From contig MGIR01000004.1 in the NCBI GenBank assembly GCA_001793855.1, forward strand, positions 5,475 to 37,537: 32,063 nucleotides of DNA, written 5' to 3'. This DNA comes from Candidatus Wolfebacteria bacterium RIFCSPLOWO2_01_FULL_45_19. GTDB lineage: Bacteria; Patescibacteriota; Minisyncoccia; UBA6257; GWB1-45-9. Below are positions 16,635 through 25,541 of the stretch, in pieces (position 1 is the stretch's first letter; the number at the start of each line of letters is the position of its first letter). The notes below the pieces were generated by a model. That model searched no databases and had not been told where the DNA came from. It saw nothing but the letters and a program-made list of their open reading frames with translations. The position numbers and the translations under genes were made by a program.

Positions 16635-17939
16635 ATGAACGCGGAAAATTTTCTGGAACGTTTAAAAAAAAATGAACTGATCGTCGCTTTGTATCGGATG
16701 TCGTTTTTGAGGCGGGCATATCATTTTACGCTCGCTTTTTTAGGCGCTTTGGTTTATCGTTTTCCGTCCAGAAAAATTTTCGTTCTCGGTGTTACCGGCA
16801 CAAAAGGAAAATCAACGGTTTTGGAGTTGATAAGCGCCATTTTTGAAGAAGCCGGAAAAAAGACGGCGTTGCTTTCTTCGGTTCGCGTTAAAATCGGGAA
16901 AGACAGCGCCAAAAATAAATCATCCACCACTATGCCGGGCAGATTTTTCATACAGAAATTTTTACGGCGCGCCGTTGGTACCGGATGTGAATACGCGCTG
17001 ATAGAAGTTACTTCTGAGGGCATTGAGCAATTTCGCCACCGTTTCATAAGTTTTGACGCCGCGCTTGTTACCAATCTTCATCCCGAGCATGTTGAAGCGC
17101 ACGGCTCTTTTGAAAATTACAGAAACGCCAAGGTCAGTTTTTTTGAATATGTTTCGCGTTCACGCAAGAAGAAAGTGCGTTTTTTCATCAATGAAGAGGA
17201 CGCGCATAGAGATTATTTTATGGCTGTCGCGCGCGATATTGAATCGGTTGTGCTGTTTGGACGCGAACAATTTATAGAGAACGAAGTAGGCGCGCGTTAC
17301 ACGCTGAAAGCCATGGGCGATCACGGCGTCGTCGGTGATTGGCTGAGGGCGAATTTTAATCTTGAAAATGCGGCAGCCGCGGTGGCTTTCGCGCGAAGCC
17401 AAGGCATTGACTGGTCGGTTATCGCGGCGACATTCAAAAAATTCAAGGGCTTGCCTGGGCGGCTTGAATTTATACAGCACAAGCCGTTTACGGTTGTCAT
17501 TGACTACGCGCATACTCCTGATTCTTTGCGAAAGGTTTATGAGACATTGAGTAATGAAAATTCAAAGCTAATATGTGTTCTTGGCGCCGCAGGCGGAGGA
17601 AGAGATAAGTGGAAGCGTCCGGAGATGGGCAAAATAGCATCGCAATATTGTTCGGAAATTATACTCACAAACGAAGACCCATACGATGAGGTTCCGGAAA
17701 AAGTCTTGGAAGATATTGAGGGCGGTTTTCCGGGCGCGGTGAATTACAGAAAAATTATGGATAGAAAAGAGGCGATTCGCGCCGCTTTGAAATCGGTCAA
17801 AAAAGGCGATACAATTATAATTACGGGCAAGGGTAGCGAGATTTGGATGCGTGTTGCCGGTGGAAAGAAAATTCCGTGGAACGAGAAAAAAGTTGTGCTT
17901 GCCGCGTTAAAAGCTTCAAAGAAAAGGTCGCGCGTTTAA
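16635..17939 (+). CDS. MurE-like Mur ligase (UDP-N-acetylmuramyl peptide synthetase family)
   Basis: VTGTKGKSTVLELIS P-loop, LVTNLHPEHVEAHGSFENYRNAK, VIDYAHTPDSLRKVYE, LGAAGGGRDKWKRPEMGKIA. Confidence 0.88.
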   Translation: MNAENFLERLKKNELIVALYRMSFLRRAYHFTLAFLGALVYRFPSRKIFVLGVTGTKGKSTVLELISAIFEEAGKKTALLSSVRVKIGKDSAKNKSSTTMPGRFFIQKFLRRAVGTGCEYALIEVTSEGIEQFRHRFISFDAALVTNLHPEHVEAHGSFENYRNAKVSFFEYVSRSRKKKVRFFINEEDAHRDYFMAVARDIESVVLFGREQFIENEVGARYTLKAMGDHGVVGDWLRANFNLENAAAAVAFARSQGIDWSVIAATFKKFKGLPGRLEFIQHKPFTVVIDYAHTPDSLRKVYETLSNENSKLICVLGAAGGGRDKWKRPEMGKIASQYCSEIILTNEDPYDEVPEKVLEDIEGGFPGAVNYRKIMDRKEAIRAALKSVKKGDTIIITGKGSEIWMRVAGGKKIPWNEKKVVLAALKASKKRSRV

Positions 17940-17962
17940 TTATTTTATACTTATAAAACAAA

Positions 17963-18106
17963 ATGATGAATTATTGGGGAAATTCCACGGAATGGGGATG
18001 CGGAATGTGGGGATTCGGTATATTCGGCTTTCTTTTCCAAGTTGGAGTTCTAGCACTGTTGGTCTTGGCTATTGTCTGGCTGTGGCAGAAAGTTGCCAAA
18101 AAATAG
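17963..18106 (+). CDS. Small membrane protein, 47 aa (missed by ORF track)
   Basis: MMNYWGNSTEWGCGMWGFGIFGFLFQVGVLALLVLAIVWLWQKVAKK*; one TM helix, Gly/Trp-rich N-terminus. Confidence 0.6.
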   Translation: MMNYWGNSTEWGCGMWGFGIFGFLFQVGVLALLVLAIVWLWQKVAKK

Positions 18107-18108
18107 AA

Positions 18109-18873
18109 ATGAAAGACAATATAAAAAATATTCTAGGCGTTTCACTCGCGGTCGGAGTGATTGTTTTTGCTTTCAGCGCGTGGGTTTTCGCTAAATCATT
18201 TTTGAAATCTAGCGATCCGGCCCGGACTTTTAACGTAAGCGCCGAAGGCGAAGTGGTGGCCATACCCGACATCGCCGAATTCACTTATTCGGTTATAAGC
18301 GAAGGCGGAGAGGATATAGTTGCTTTGCAAAGAGAAAATACGCAAAAGGCAAACAGAATAAACGAATATTTAAAAACGCAGAGCGTTGAAGATAAAGACA
18401 TAAAAACGACAAGTTACGGCATAAATCCGCGATACCAATATTATCCTTGTCCGGTTGGCATGAGAGTATGCCCGCCGAGCGAGATAGTCGGCTACTCGAT
18501 CTATCACTCCGTTGTTATAAAAGTCCGCGATTTGTCGCGAGTGGGCGAATTACTTTCCGGAGTTGTTGAAAACGGCGCGAATTCCGCCTCGGGTCTGACT
18601 TTTTCAATTGACGATTTGGACAAAGTCCAGAGTCAAGCCAGAGATATCGCCATTCAGAAAGCCGGAGCGAAGGCCAAGGCAACGGCCGCTTCCGCCGGGG
18701 TCCGGCTCGGTAAAATAGTTTCAATAGACGAGAGTTTTTACACCCCATTTTATCAGACTCGCGCTTTGACAGAAGGATTTGACGGTGATTCGTTCGTTCC
18801 GTCGTCTCCGGCGATAGAGCCCGGCAGTCAAGAAATAAAAGTCAGCGTTTCCGTTAGATACGAAATAAGATAG
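18109..18873 (+). CDS. SIMPL (DUF541) domain periplasmic/surface protein
   Basis: FNVSAEGEVVAIPDIAEFTYSVISEG...; N-terminal TM. Start reassigned from 17974 to 18109 because the upstream part overlaps the 47-aa ORF. Confidence 0.85.
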   Translation: MKDNIKNILGVSLAVGVIVFAFSAWVFAKSFLKSSDPARTFNVSAEGEVVAIPDIAEFTYSVISEGGEDIVALQRENTQKANRINEYLKTQSVEDKDIKTTSYGINPRYQYYPCPVGMRVCPPSEIVGYSIYHSVVIKVRDLSRVGELLSGVVENGANSASGLTFSIDDLDKVQSQARDIAIQKAGAKAKATAASAGVRLGKIVSIDESFYTPFYQTRALTEGFDGDSFVPSSPAIEPGSQEIKVSVSVRYEIR

Positions 18874-18928
18874 TATCCAAATTAGGAGGGCTTGCAAAAG
18901 ATTGTAAAATGTGTTAGTATTTTGGCCT

Positions 18929-19906
18929 ATGAACACAAAGGTTTTTTTTGTTGTTTTTATTGCCGTTTTGGGCATTGGCATTACTACGCCTTTTATTGTT
19001 GGCGCGCAGTCGCCGCTTTTGCCTACTATTACGATAGGAGCCAGCCCGTCCACCGTTGACCGTGGAAGTCCGACGATTATTTCGTGGAACACGGTAAATG
19101 CTGCGAGCTGTTACGGTTTAGGCGCGTGGAGCGGACCAAAAGCGACCTCAGGAGCGGAAACAACGCATCCATTGGTTGACTCCACTTACATACTCGTGTG
19201 CAACAGCGGCTTCCCGGGCCAGTATTCTTCAGCGCATACAATAGTTAGGGTTAACAGTTTTTTTCAACAGCCCCAGCAATCGCCAATACAGCAGAACAAC
19301 GTTAACAGTTCGCTTGCAGTAACCAACTTGGTTTTAAACAAAACGTTGAACCAGTCCACCTTTACGAATTCCGTTGAGGCGCGGGAAACGGATACGCTTG
19401 TTTTTGAAATCAGGGTCAGAAACACCGGCGCTTCGTTGACGGACATTACCGTGCGCGATATTTTGCCGAAAGAAATTTTTTATCTCGGCAGTACCACAGT
19501 TAACGGCGCCGCGGTTAGCGATGGAATAGCCGGCGCTGGCCTCAATCTTTCTTCGGTTGTGTCCGGCCAGGAAATCGTAATCCGTTTCAGCGCGATTGTT
19601 TCTATTGGGATCGGCCAAACAACGGTTGTTAACCAGGCCGCGGCTATTAATTCTTCTGGTTTTTCTAATAGCGGATTTGCTACAATAATATTGAAGGGCG
19701 AAGGGCAAGTTTTGGGCGTAGGCGATATAGTGACCGGTCCGGAAAACGTCGTTCCTTGGGCTCTTGCGATAGGATTTTTCGCGACGCTTTTTATCCACCT
19801 CGTTTTTTTCAGACGGAGAGAGGAAACCGTGAATATAGCTTCCGAGCTTGAAACCGAAATTCGGAAATTAAGAACGGAAGAAAATCCTCGCTCCTTGCGT
19901 TTCTAA
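18929..19906 (+). CDS. Exported protein with DUF11-like (CARDB/Ig-fold) repeat and C-terminal TM anchor
   Basis: Signal peptide MNTKVFFVVFIAVLGIGITTPFIVGAQS, LVFEIRVRNTGASLTDITVRDILPKEIFYL, C-terminal TM then RRREE. Confidence 0.65.
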   Translation: MNTKVFFVVFIAVLGIGITTPFIVGAQSPLLPTITIGASPSTVDRGSPTIISWNTVNAASCYGLGAWSGPKATSGAETTHPLVDSTYILVCNSGFPGQYSSAHTIVRVNSFFQQPQQSPIQQNNVNSSLAVTNLVLNKTLNQSTFTNSVEARETDTLVFEIRVRNTGASLTDITVRDILPKEIFYLGSTTVNGAAVSDGIAGAGLNLSSVVSGQEIVIRFSAIVSIGIGQTTVVNQAAAINSSGFSNSGFATIILKGEGQVLGVGDIVTGPENVVPWALAIGFFATLFIHLVFFRRREETVNIASELETEIRKLRTEENPRSLRF

Positions 19907-19918
19907 AATTTTTTACGA

Positions 19919-20920
19919 ATGGAATACGTTAAAAATTTCTTTTTTCCAACCGATGGCAATGAAATGTCGCCGTACGGGCTTTCGTACAGGGCTTCCGCTC
20001 TATATTTTATTTTTGCCCTGTCGTTGACCGTTGTCCCGGTTTATATGCGCGTTTCCGAACTCGCGACGCTGGCAAATTCGGATTTGACGAGTTTTACTTC
20101 AAGGTCGGTGATTGATCTCGCGAATTCGGCGCGCTTTGCTTACGGACTCGCGCCGCTTGAAGAAAATTCTAAACTGGCTTCCGCGGCGGAACAAAAAATT
20201 GAAGATATGTTCGCCAATCAGTATTTCGCTCATTTTTCTCCGCAAGGAAAGTCGCCGTGGGATTTTTTCAGAGCGTCCGGATATTATTACTACGCGGCCG
20301 GCGAGAATTTGGCAATTGACTTCGCGACTGCGGAAAGCGCTCATGTCGCGTTAATGAATTCGTCTGCTCACAGAGAAAATATATTAAATACTTTATACGA
20401 CGAGATAGGCGTGGCTGTGAAATACGGAACGTTTAACGGCCGCCCGAGCATTATTGTCGCGCAATATTTTGGGAAAAAGCGTGCCGTTGCGGCAGTTCAG
20501 TCGGAAGTTCCACCAGTCGCCGAATCTGTCGAACCCGCCGAACCTGCGGAACCAGAGGGCATTTTGGTTTCCGTGACAGCAAACAACGAAAACCGCGTAG
20601 CGGCGGCGATTGACGAGCCGGAAGTTTTACCCGAGAATGTTCCGGTTTCGTCAGCCGAAAGCAACGGAAATGGAGTATTGGCGGTGATTACGGCGGACTC
20701 ATCCGCGAAAGCCGCGGCTCTGTTTGCGATGCTTCTTCTGCTTCTTTCTGTTTTATTTCTTATCACAAGAACCGGGACAATGCCGTTTGCAATCGGAGCT
20801 CGCGCGCTTGTTTTGCTGATTATGTTCGCGTATGTGGCGTTTACGGGAGTCGGCGAGACAAGGGCGGCAAAAGTTACTCCGGATTCTGCCTTTACGGTTT
20901 CCAATTCAGTAGGAAATTAA
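19919..20920 (+). CDS. CAP/SCP-domain protein with C-terminal TM segments
   Basis: FAYGLAPLEENSKLASAAEQKIEDMFANQYFAHFSPQGKSPWDFFRASGYYYYAAGENLAIDFATAESAHVALMNSSAHRENILNTLYDEIGVAV. Confidence 0.88.
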   Translation: MEYVKNFFFPTDGNEMSPYGLSYRASALYFIFALSLTVVPVYMRVSELATLANSDLTSFTSRSVIDLANSARFAYGLAPLEENSKLASAAEQKIEDMFANQYFAHFSPQGKSPWDFFRASGYYYYAAGENLAIDFATAESAHVALMNSSAHRENILNTLYDEIGVAVKYGTFNGRPSIIVAQYFGKKRAVAAVQSEVPPVAESVEPAEPAEPEGILVSVTANNENRVAAAIDEPEVLPENVPVSSAESNGNGVLAVITADSSAKAAALFAMLLLLLSVLFLITRTGTMPFAIGARALVLLIMFAYVAFTGVGETRAAKVTPDSAFTVSNSVGN

Positions 20921-20921
20921 A

Positions 20922-21566
20922 ATGTTTTTGAGGAAATTTAACATTTTTTTAATGGTATTTTTTGGGATGAGTTTCCTCGCTTATTTTTTGCTGAACGGCG
21001 GGGCGTATTGGCGCGTCGCGAGGTACGCTATTTTTTTGAATTCTCCGTTCGCGAGCGCGGAATTAAGGCAAGGTGATATTCTTGCTTTTGCCGCGTCTGG
21101 CGCGGCGGTTAGCGACGTTCCGGTCGGCAATTCATTGCTTGTAATTCCCAAAATCGGAGTTGAAGCGCCGGTAGTTATGCCAAAAAGCTCAACAAAAGAA
21201 AGCATTCTCGCGAGTATGGAAGAGGGTGTGGGAATATATCCGGGTTCGGCGAAGCTTGGAGAAGACGGACGCCTTATTATTTTGGGGCACAGTTCTCAGG
21301 CGACGTGGTATAGGGGAGATTACGCTCATGTTTTTGCTCTGTTGAATAAGCTTGAAGATTCTGACGAGTTTTATATAATAACAAACGGAAAGAAATATGT
21401 TTATCGCGTTTTCGCGAACAAAGTTTTGACGCCGCAAGAAACAAATGAATTTCTTTCAACGAAGCCGCCGCATTCCGAAATTAATCTTGTCACTTGTTAT
21501 CCAGTCGGTTCTGCGTCAAAGCGGACCGTTATACAGGCGAAATTGATAAGCGAAGAGACAATATAA
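20922..21566 (+). CDS. Sortase family transpeptidase
   Basis: LVIPKIGVEAPVV, LGHSSQATW (catalytic His), NLVTCYPVGSASKRTVI (TCYP Cys and downstream Arg). Confidence 0.88.
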   Translation: MFLRKFNIFLMVFFGMSFLAYFLLNGGAYWRVARYAIFLNSPFASAELRQGDILAFAASGAAVSDVPVGNSLLVIPKIGVEAPVVMPKSSTKESILASMEEGVGIYPGSAKLGEDGRLIILGHSSQATWYRGDYAHVFALLNKLEDSDEFYIITNGKKYVYRVFANKVLTPQETNEFLSTKPPHSEINLVTCYPVGSASKRTVIQAKLISEETI

Positions 21567-21569
21567 TCA

Positions 21570-22136
21570 ATGAAATATATTTATTTTGTCGTAATAGCAA
21601 TTGTATTAATCGCGGTCGCGAGTGTGTTTATGTTTAGGTCCGAGAACGGGGAATCGGTTGAAAATCCAATCGTCGTTTTGAGCACTGCGATGGGCGATAT
21701 TAAAATAGAACTTTTTGCGGACAAAACTCCGGTTACGGCGGGGAATTTTTTGAAACTCGCGCAAGAAGGATTTTATGACGGCACTAAATTTCATCGCGTC
21801 GTTGACGGTTTTATGATTCAAGGCGGAGATCCAAATACAAAAGGCGATGACGCTTCAACTTATGGCACCGGTGGTCCCGGTTATACAATAGAAGACGAAT
21901 TTGTTAATGGCATTTCAAACGCGCGCGGAACAATTTCAATGGCAAACATCGGCCAGCCCAATACCGGCGGTTCGCAGTTTTTCATCAATCTTGTTGACAA
22001 TGTTTTTCTTGATGGCCGACACGCGGTTTTCGGCAAAGTGGTTGCTGAAATGGAAGTTGTTGACGCTATAGCCGGCGTTCAAACAAACGAATTTGATATG
22101 CCCATTGAACCGGTTGTTGTTTTATCAGTGCGTTGA
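21570..22136 (+). CDS. Peptidyl-prolyl cis-trans isomerase, cyclophilin type
   Basis: GNFLKLAQEGFYDGTKFHRVVDGFMIQGGDPNTKGDD...TGGSQFFINLVDNVFLDGRHAVFGKVV; N-terminal TM. Confidence 0.95.
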   Translation: MKYIYFVVIAIVLIAVASVFMFRSENGESVENPIVVLSTAMGDIKIELFADKTPVTAGNFLKLAQEGFYDGTKFHRVVDGFMIQGGDPNTKGDDASTYGTGGPGYTIEDEFVNGISNARGTISMANIGQPNTGGSQFFINLVDNVFLDGRHAVFGKVVAEMEVVDAIAGVQTNEFDMPIEPVVVLSVR

Positions 22137-22178
22137 ACTCCCACGCCAAAAAACCCGCAAAAATGCTAAAATAAATTT

Positions 22179-22343
22179 ATGAACTGGCTAAAAGAAAGAA
22201 ATAAATTAATTGTTATTTTGTCGCCAAGCATTGAAGAAAAATGCTCTATTCTTTTAAAAAGAACGGACGCAAAGATTGTTTATGTAAGCGATAAAAGGTC
22301 AATTTTAGAAGTCCAAAATGAAAAAGCCCCCGATGCAGACTAA
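22179..22343 (+). CDS. Small ORF, 54 aa, unknown function (missed by ORF track)
   Basis: MNWLKERNKLIVILSPSIEEKCSILLKRTDAKIVYVSDKRSILEVQNEKAPDAD*; extended -10 TGCTAAAAT exactly 6 nt upstream of ATG and terminator overlapping its 3' end. Confidence 0.5.
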   Translation: MNWLKERNKLIVILSPSIEEKCSILLKRTDAKIVYVSDKRSILEVQNEKAPDAD

Positions 22344-22361
22344 CCGCACAAGGGTCTTTTT
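22321..22361 (+). terminator. Probable Rho-independent terminator
   Basis: AAAAAGcCCC...GGGtCTTTTT imperfect stem with a long loop and T-run. Confidence 0.5.
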
Positions 22362-22538
22362 CGTAGTGATTAATCACATAATAGCAACAGGCCGTCAAGA
22401 GTCAATACCTTTGTGGATAACTAAAAATGTCAAAAATCGAGAAATAATACCATGACCTCAATTTTAATTTTCATAATCCTTCAGCTTTGAGGTGGTCGTT
22501 TTTGCGTCTATGGAAGATGCGGTGTATGCTAAAATAAA

Positions 22539-23306
22539 ATGGCTATGTTTCAGTTAAAAAATAAAATAGCGTTGGTAACCGGCGCCAAGCAAGGAATGGG
22601 CAGGACTCACGCGTTTGCGTTGGCCGAACAAGGAGCAAAAGTAGTTGTTACCGACATCAATCAAGACGAATGCGCGGCGGTGGTTGAGGAAATAAAATCA
22701 AAAGGAGGAGAGGCCGCTTGTTTCAAAATGGACGTTTCCAATGAGGCCGAGGTTGATCAGGTTTTTGATAAAGTTGTAAAGCAATTCGGGCGATTGGATA
22801 TTTTGGTAAATAACGCGGGCATCTATTTCTCAAAGCTGGCATTGGAACTTACCGAAGAAGATTGGGATAAAATGATCAATATTAATCTCAAGGGCCAATT
22901 TCTTTGCGCCAAACGAGCCGCGAAAGAGATGGTTAAAAACAAGTGGGGGCGGATTATCAATATATCCTCGGTCGCTTCTGGGCAAGTTGGCGTCGGGATT
23001 GCCGGTGGCGCGCACTATACTGCTTCAAAGGGTGGAATTATCGGAATGTCGGAAACTCTTGCGGTTGAATGGGCACCCTTTGGAATAAATGTAAATGTCA
23101 TTGCTCCCGGCGCGATTGATACGCCAATGGTGCAGGCAGCGCAAATACCCAAAGAGGCAATGGACGCGATGCTTCAACGTGTCCCCTTAAAAAGAATCGG
23201 CAAACCCGAAGAGGTTTCGGCAATGGTTGTTTTTCTCGCATCCGAAGAAGCAAGTTACGTTACCGGCGCCACTTTCTATGTGGATGGCGGTTGGCTGGCT
23301 GTTTAG
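22539..23306 (+). CDS. Short-chain dehydrogenase/reductase (FabG-like)
   Basis: VTGAKQGMGRTHAFALAEQGAKVVVTD, NNAGIYF, YTASKGG, PGAIDTPM, YVTGATFYVDGGWLAV. Real start may be 22545 (second ATG). Confidence 0.93.
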   Translation: MAMFQLKNKIALVTGAKQGMGRTHAFALAEQGAKVVVTDINQDECAAVVEEIKSKGGEAACFKMDVSNEAEVDQVFDKVVKQFGRLDILVNNAGIYFSKLALELTEEDWDKMININLKGQFLCAKRAAKEMVKNKWGRIINISSVASGQVGVGIAGGAHYTASKGGIIGMSETLAVEWAPFGINVNVIAPGAIDTPMVQAAQIPKEAMDAMLQRVPLKRIGKPEEVSAMVVFLASEEASYVTGATFYVDGGWLAV

Positions 23307-23318
23307 GAAAATATTTAA

Positions 23319-24671
23319 ATGCGTTTAACTTTTCACGGCGGGGCGAAATCGGTTACGGGAGCGAACTATCTTGTTGAATCAGGGCAAGCAAATATTCTGG
23401 TTGATTGCGGCCTTATTCAGGGCGGTTATTATTGCGATAAGCGGAATTTTGAGCCGTTTCCTTACGAGCCGGACAAAATTTCGGCGGCTTTTATAACGCA
23501 CGCGCATATTGACCATACCGGCCGTTTGCCAAAGCTGATAAAAGACGGATTCAAGGGGACGGTTTATTCCACGCCGCCGACGCGTGAGTTTGCCGGTCTG
23601 CTTCTAGCAGATTCGGAAAATATTCTAAATAAGGAAGCGCAAAGGGAAAATCACGCGCCGCTTTACGGCATTGACGACGTTCAAAAATTAATGACTCAAT
23701 GGCAAGGCGTTTCATATCGTAAACCGATAGAAGAAAAAAGATTTAAAATTACGCTTTACGATGCCGGGCATATTTTGGGGTCAAGCGTTGTTGTTGTTGA
23801 ATCTGAGGGAAAGAAAATCGCTTTTTCTGGCGATCTCGGTAATTCGCCGTCGCCGATAATAATGCCTACGGAAAGTTTGGAAGAGCTGGATATTGATTAT
23901 TGCGTCATTGAATCCACTTACGGCGACCGCTTTCACGAAGACGTTGATAAGCGTAAGGGTATTTTGGAAAATATTATTGAAGCTACGGTAAAAACCGGGG
24001 GAGTTCTTATGATTCCCGCCTTCGCGATGGAGCGCACCCAGCAGTTGCTTTTTGAATTGAACGAACTCGTGGAAAACGGTCGCATTCCGCGCGTTCCCAT
24101 ATTCATAGACAGCCCGCTCGCGATTAAACTTACGGCGGTATATCGGGAATATAGAAGTTATTTTAATCCTGAAGTTCGGGATTTGATAAAATCCGGAGAC
24201 GACATTTTTAATTTCCGCGGTTTGAAAATGACTTTGGCTACCGAAGAATCCAAGGCGATTAATGAAGTTCCATCGCCGAAAATTATAATAGCCGGCTCGG
24301 GAATGTCGCAGGGTGGCAGAATTCTTCATCACGAAAGGCGTTATCTTTCCGACCCTAAAAACACCATTCTTTTTGTCGGCTATCAGGCAAAAAATTCGCT
24401 TGGCCGAAAGATTTTAGAAGGAGCGAAAATCGTCAAGATTTTCGGTGAAGAAGTTCCGGTAAATTGTCGCGTTGAGGCCATTGGCGGATATTCGGCTCAC
24501 GCAGACCAGGCACAGCTTTTAAATTGGCTGAAGCCGGCGCGCAAAACTCTCAAAAAGGTGTTTGTGGTCCAAGGAGAAGAAGAGGCAAGTGCGGCGCTGT
24601 TGCGAAAGATTCATGATGAACTTGCGATTGAGGCAGTCGCGCCGAATGTCGGAGACGTAATTGAAATATGA
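23319..24671 (+). CDS. Beta-CASP metallo-beta-lactamase RNA exonuclease-like protein
   Basis: THAHIDHTGRLPKL, DAGHILGSS, ESTYGDR, AFAMERTQQLLFEL, GYSAHADQAQLLNWL. Confidence 0.92.
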   Translation: MRLTFHGGAKSVTGANYLVESGQANILVDCGLIQGGYYCDKRNFEPFPYEPDKISAAFITHAHIDHTGRLPKLIKDGFKGTVYSTPPTREFAGLLLADSENILNKEAQRENHAPLYGIDDVQKLMTQWQGVSYRKPIEEKRFKITLYDAGHILGSSVVVVESEGKKIAFSGDLGNSPSPIIMPTESLEELDIDYCVIESTYGDRFHEDVDKRKGILENIIEATVKTGGVLMIPAFAMERTQQLLFELNELVENGRIPRVPIFIDSPLAIKLTAVYREYRSYFNPEVRDLIKSGDDIFNFRGLKMTLATEESKAINEVPSPKIIIAGSGMSQGGRILHHERRYLSDPKNTILFVGYQAKNSLGRKILEGAKIVKIFGEEVPVNCRVEAIGGYSAHADQAQLLNWLKPARKTLKKVFVVQGEEEASAALLRKIHDELAIEAVAPNVGDVIEI

Positions 24672-24683
24672 TACAATCTGTCT

Positions 24684-25271
24684 ATGCCTAAAAATAACAG
24701 TGGGGATTTGAACTGGCTCAAGAATCAGCCGAATTATAAAATTTGCGTTTCCGGGGCGGCTGAAACAGGACATTGCGCCAAAGACGCGTACAAACAGGCG
24801 ATAGAAGTCGGCCGTGAAATAGCCAAGCGAGGAATGATTTTAGTTACCGGCGCCACAACAGGCATTCCTTATTGGTCCGCGAAGGGAGCGAAAGAAGAGG
24901 GCGGAATTGTAATAGGAATTTCACCGGCGGTGTCGCGGGAGGCGCATGTTAAAACCTTTCATTTGCCGCTTGATTATCATGATGTTATTATTTATACCGG
25001 CTTTGATTATTCCGGAAGAAATTTGCTTCTCACTCGGGCGTCTGATGCTATAATTTCAATATGCGGGAGAATGGGTACTTTGAACGAATTCACTATCGCT
25101 TTTGAAGACAATAAGCCCATCGGTGTTCTTGAGGGAAGCGGAGGTATGGCTGATATGCTGAGAAATATCATCGCGAACGCGTATCGCGGTTACGGTAAGG
25201 TTGTTTTTTCTTCCGAACCAAAACAGCTTTTGGACTCAGTAATTAAAATGGTCGAAAAAGAACAGGTTTAA
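24684..25271 (+). CDS. LOG-family/SLOG Rossmann-fold protein
   Basis: ICVSGAAETGHC...REIAKRGMILVTGATTGIPYWSAKGAKEEGG...SGRNLLLTRASDAIISICGRMGTLNEFTIAFED. Confidence 0.75.
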   Translation: MPKNNSGDLNWLKNQPNYKICVSGAAETGHCAKDAYKQAIEVGREIAKRGMILVTGATTGIPYWSAKGAKEEGGIVIGISPAVSREAHVKTFHLPLDYHDVIIYTGFDYSGRNLLLTRASDAIISICGRMGTLNEFTIAFEDNKPIGVLEGSGGMADMLRNIIANAYRGYGKVVFSSEPKQLLDSVIKMVEKEQV

Positions 25272-25277
25272 AATAAT

Positions 25278-25541
25278 ATGCCAAAAACAAAAGAACCAAA
25301 ACCGATAGGAGAAATTAAGCATTATTACGGCGGCATCGGTGTTGCGGTGATTAAGTTTGGTAAGGCGGTGAAAGTTGGCGACAGAGTCAGCGTAAAAGGC
25401 GCGACTTCTGATTTCGAGGAAACGATTTCTTCAATGCAGTACGACCACAAAGAGATAAAAGGCGCGAAAAAAGGACAGGAGGTCGGCGTGAAGATTTCTA
25501 AAAAGGTTCGTGAAGGCGACAAGATTTACGAGATAAAATAG
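25278..25541 (+). CDS. Translation-factor domain-2-like (EF-Tu beta-barrel) small protein
   Basis: GEIKHYYGGIGVAVIKFGKAVKVGDRVSVKG...SMQYDHKEIKGAKKGQEVGVKISKKVREGDKIYEI. Confidence 0.65.
   Translation: MPKTKEPKPIGEIKHYYGGIGVAVIKFGKAVKVGDRVSVKGATSDFEETISSMQYDHKEIKGAKKGQEVGVKISKKVREGDKIYEIK

Noticed and set aside
17974-18108. N-terminal extension of the SIMPL protein in the ORF track
   Set aside because: Overlaps a better small membrane ORF in another frame; the SIMPL protein has a normal TM start at 18109.
20512-20565. VAESVEPAEPAEPEG repeat in the CAP protein
   Set aside because: Codon-level low-complexity linker with a 9-bp/3-bp period; ordinary for surface-protein spacers.
19919-21566. 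Defence or toxin-antitoxin system
   Set aside because: Domains are CAP and sortase; nothing in the window matches known defence modules.
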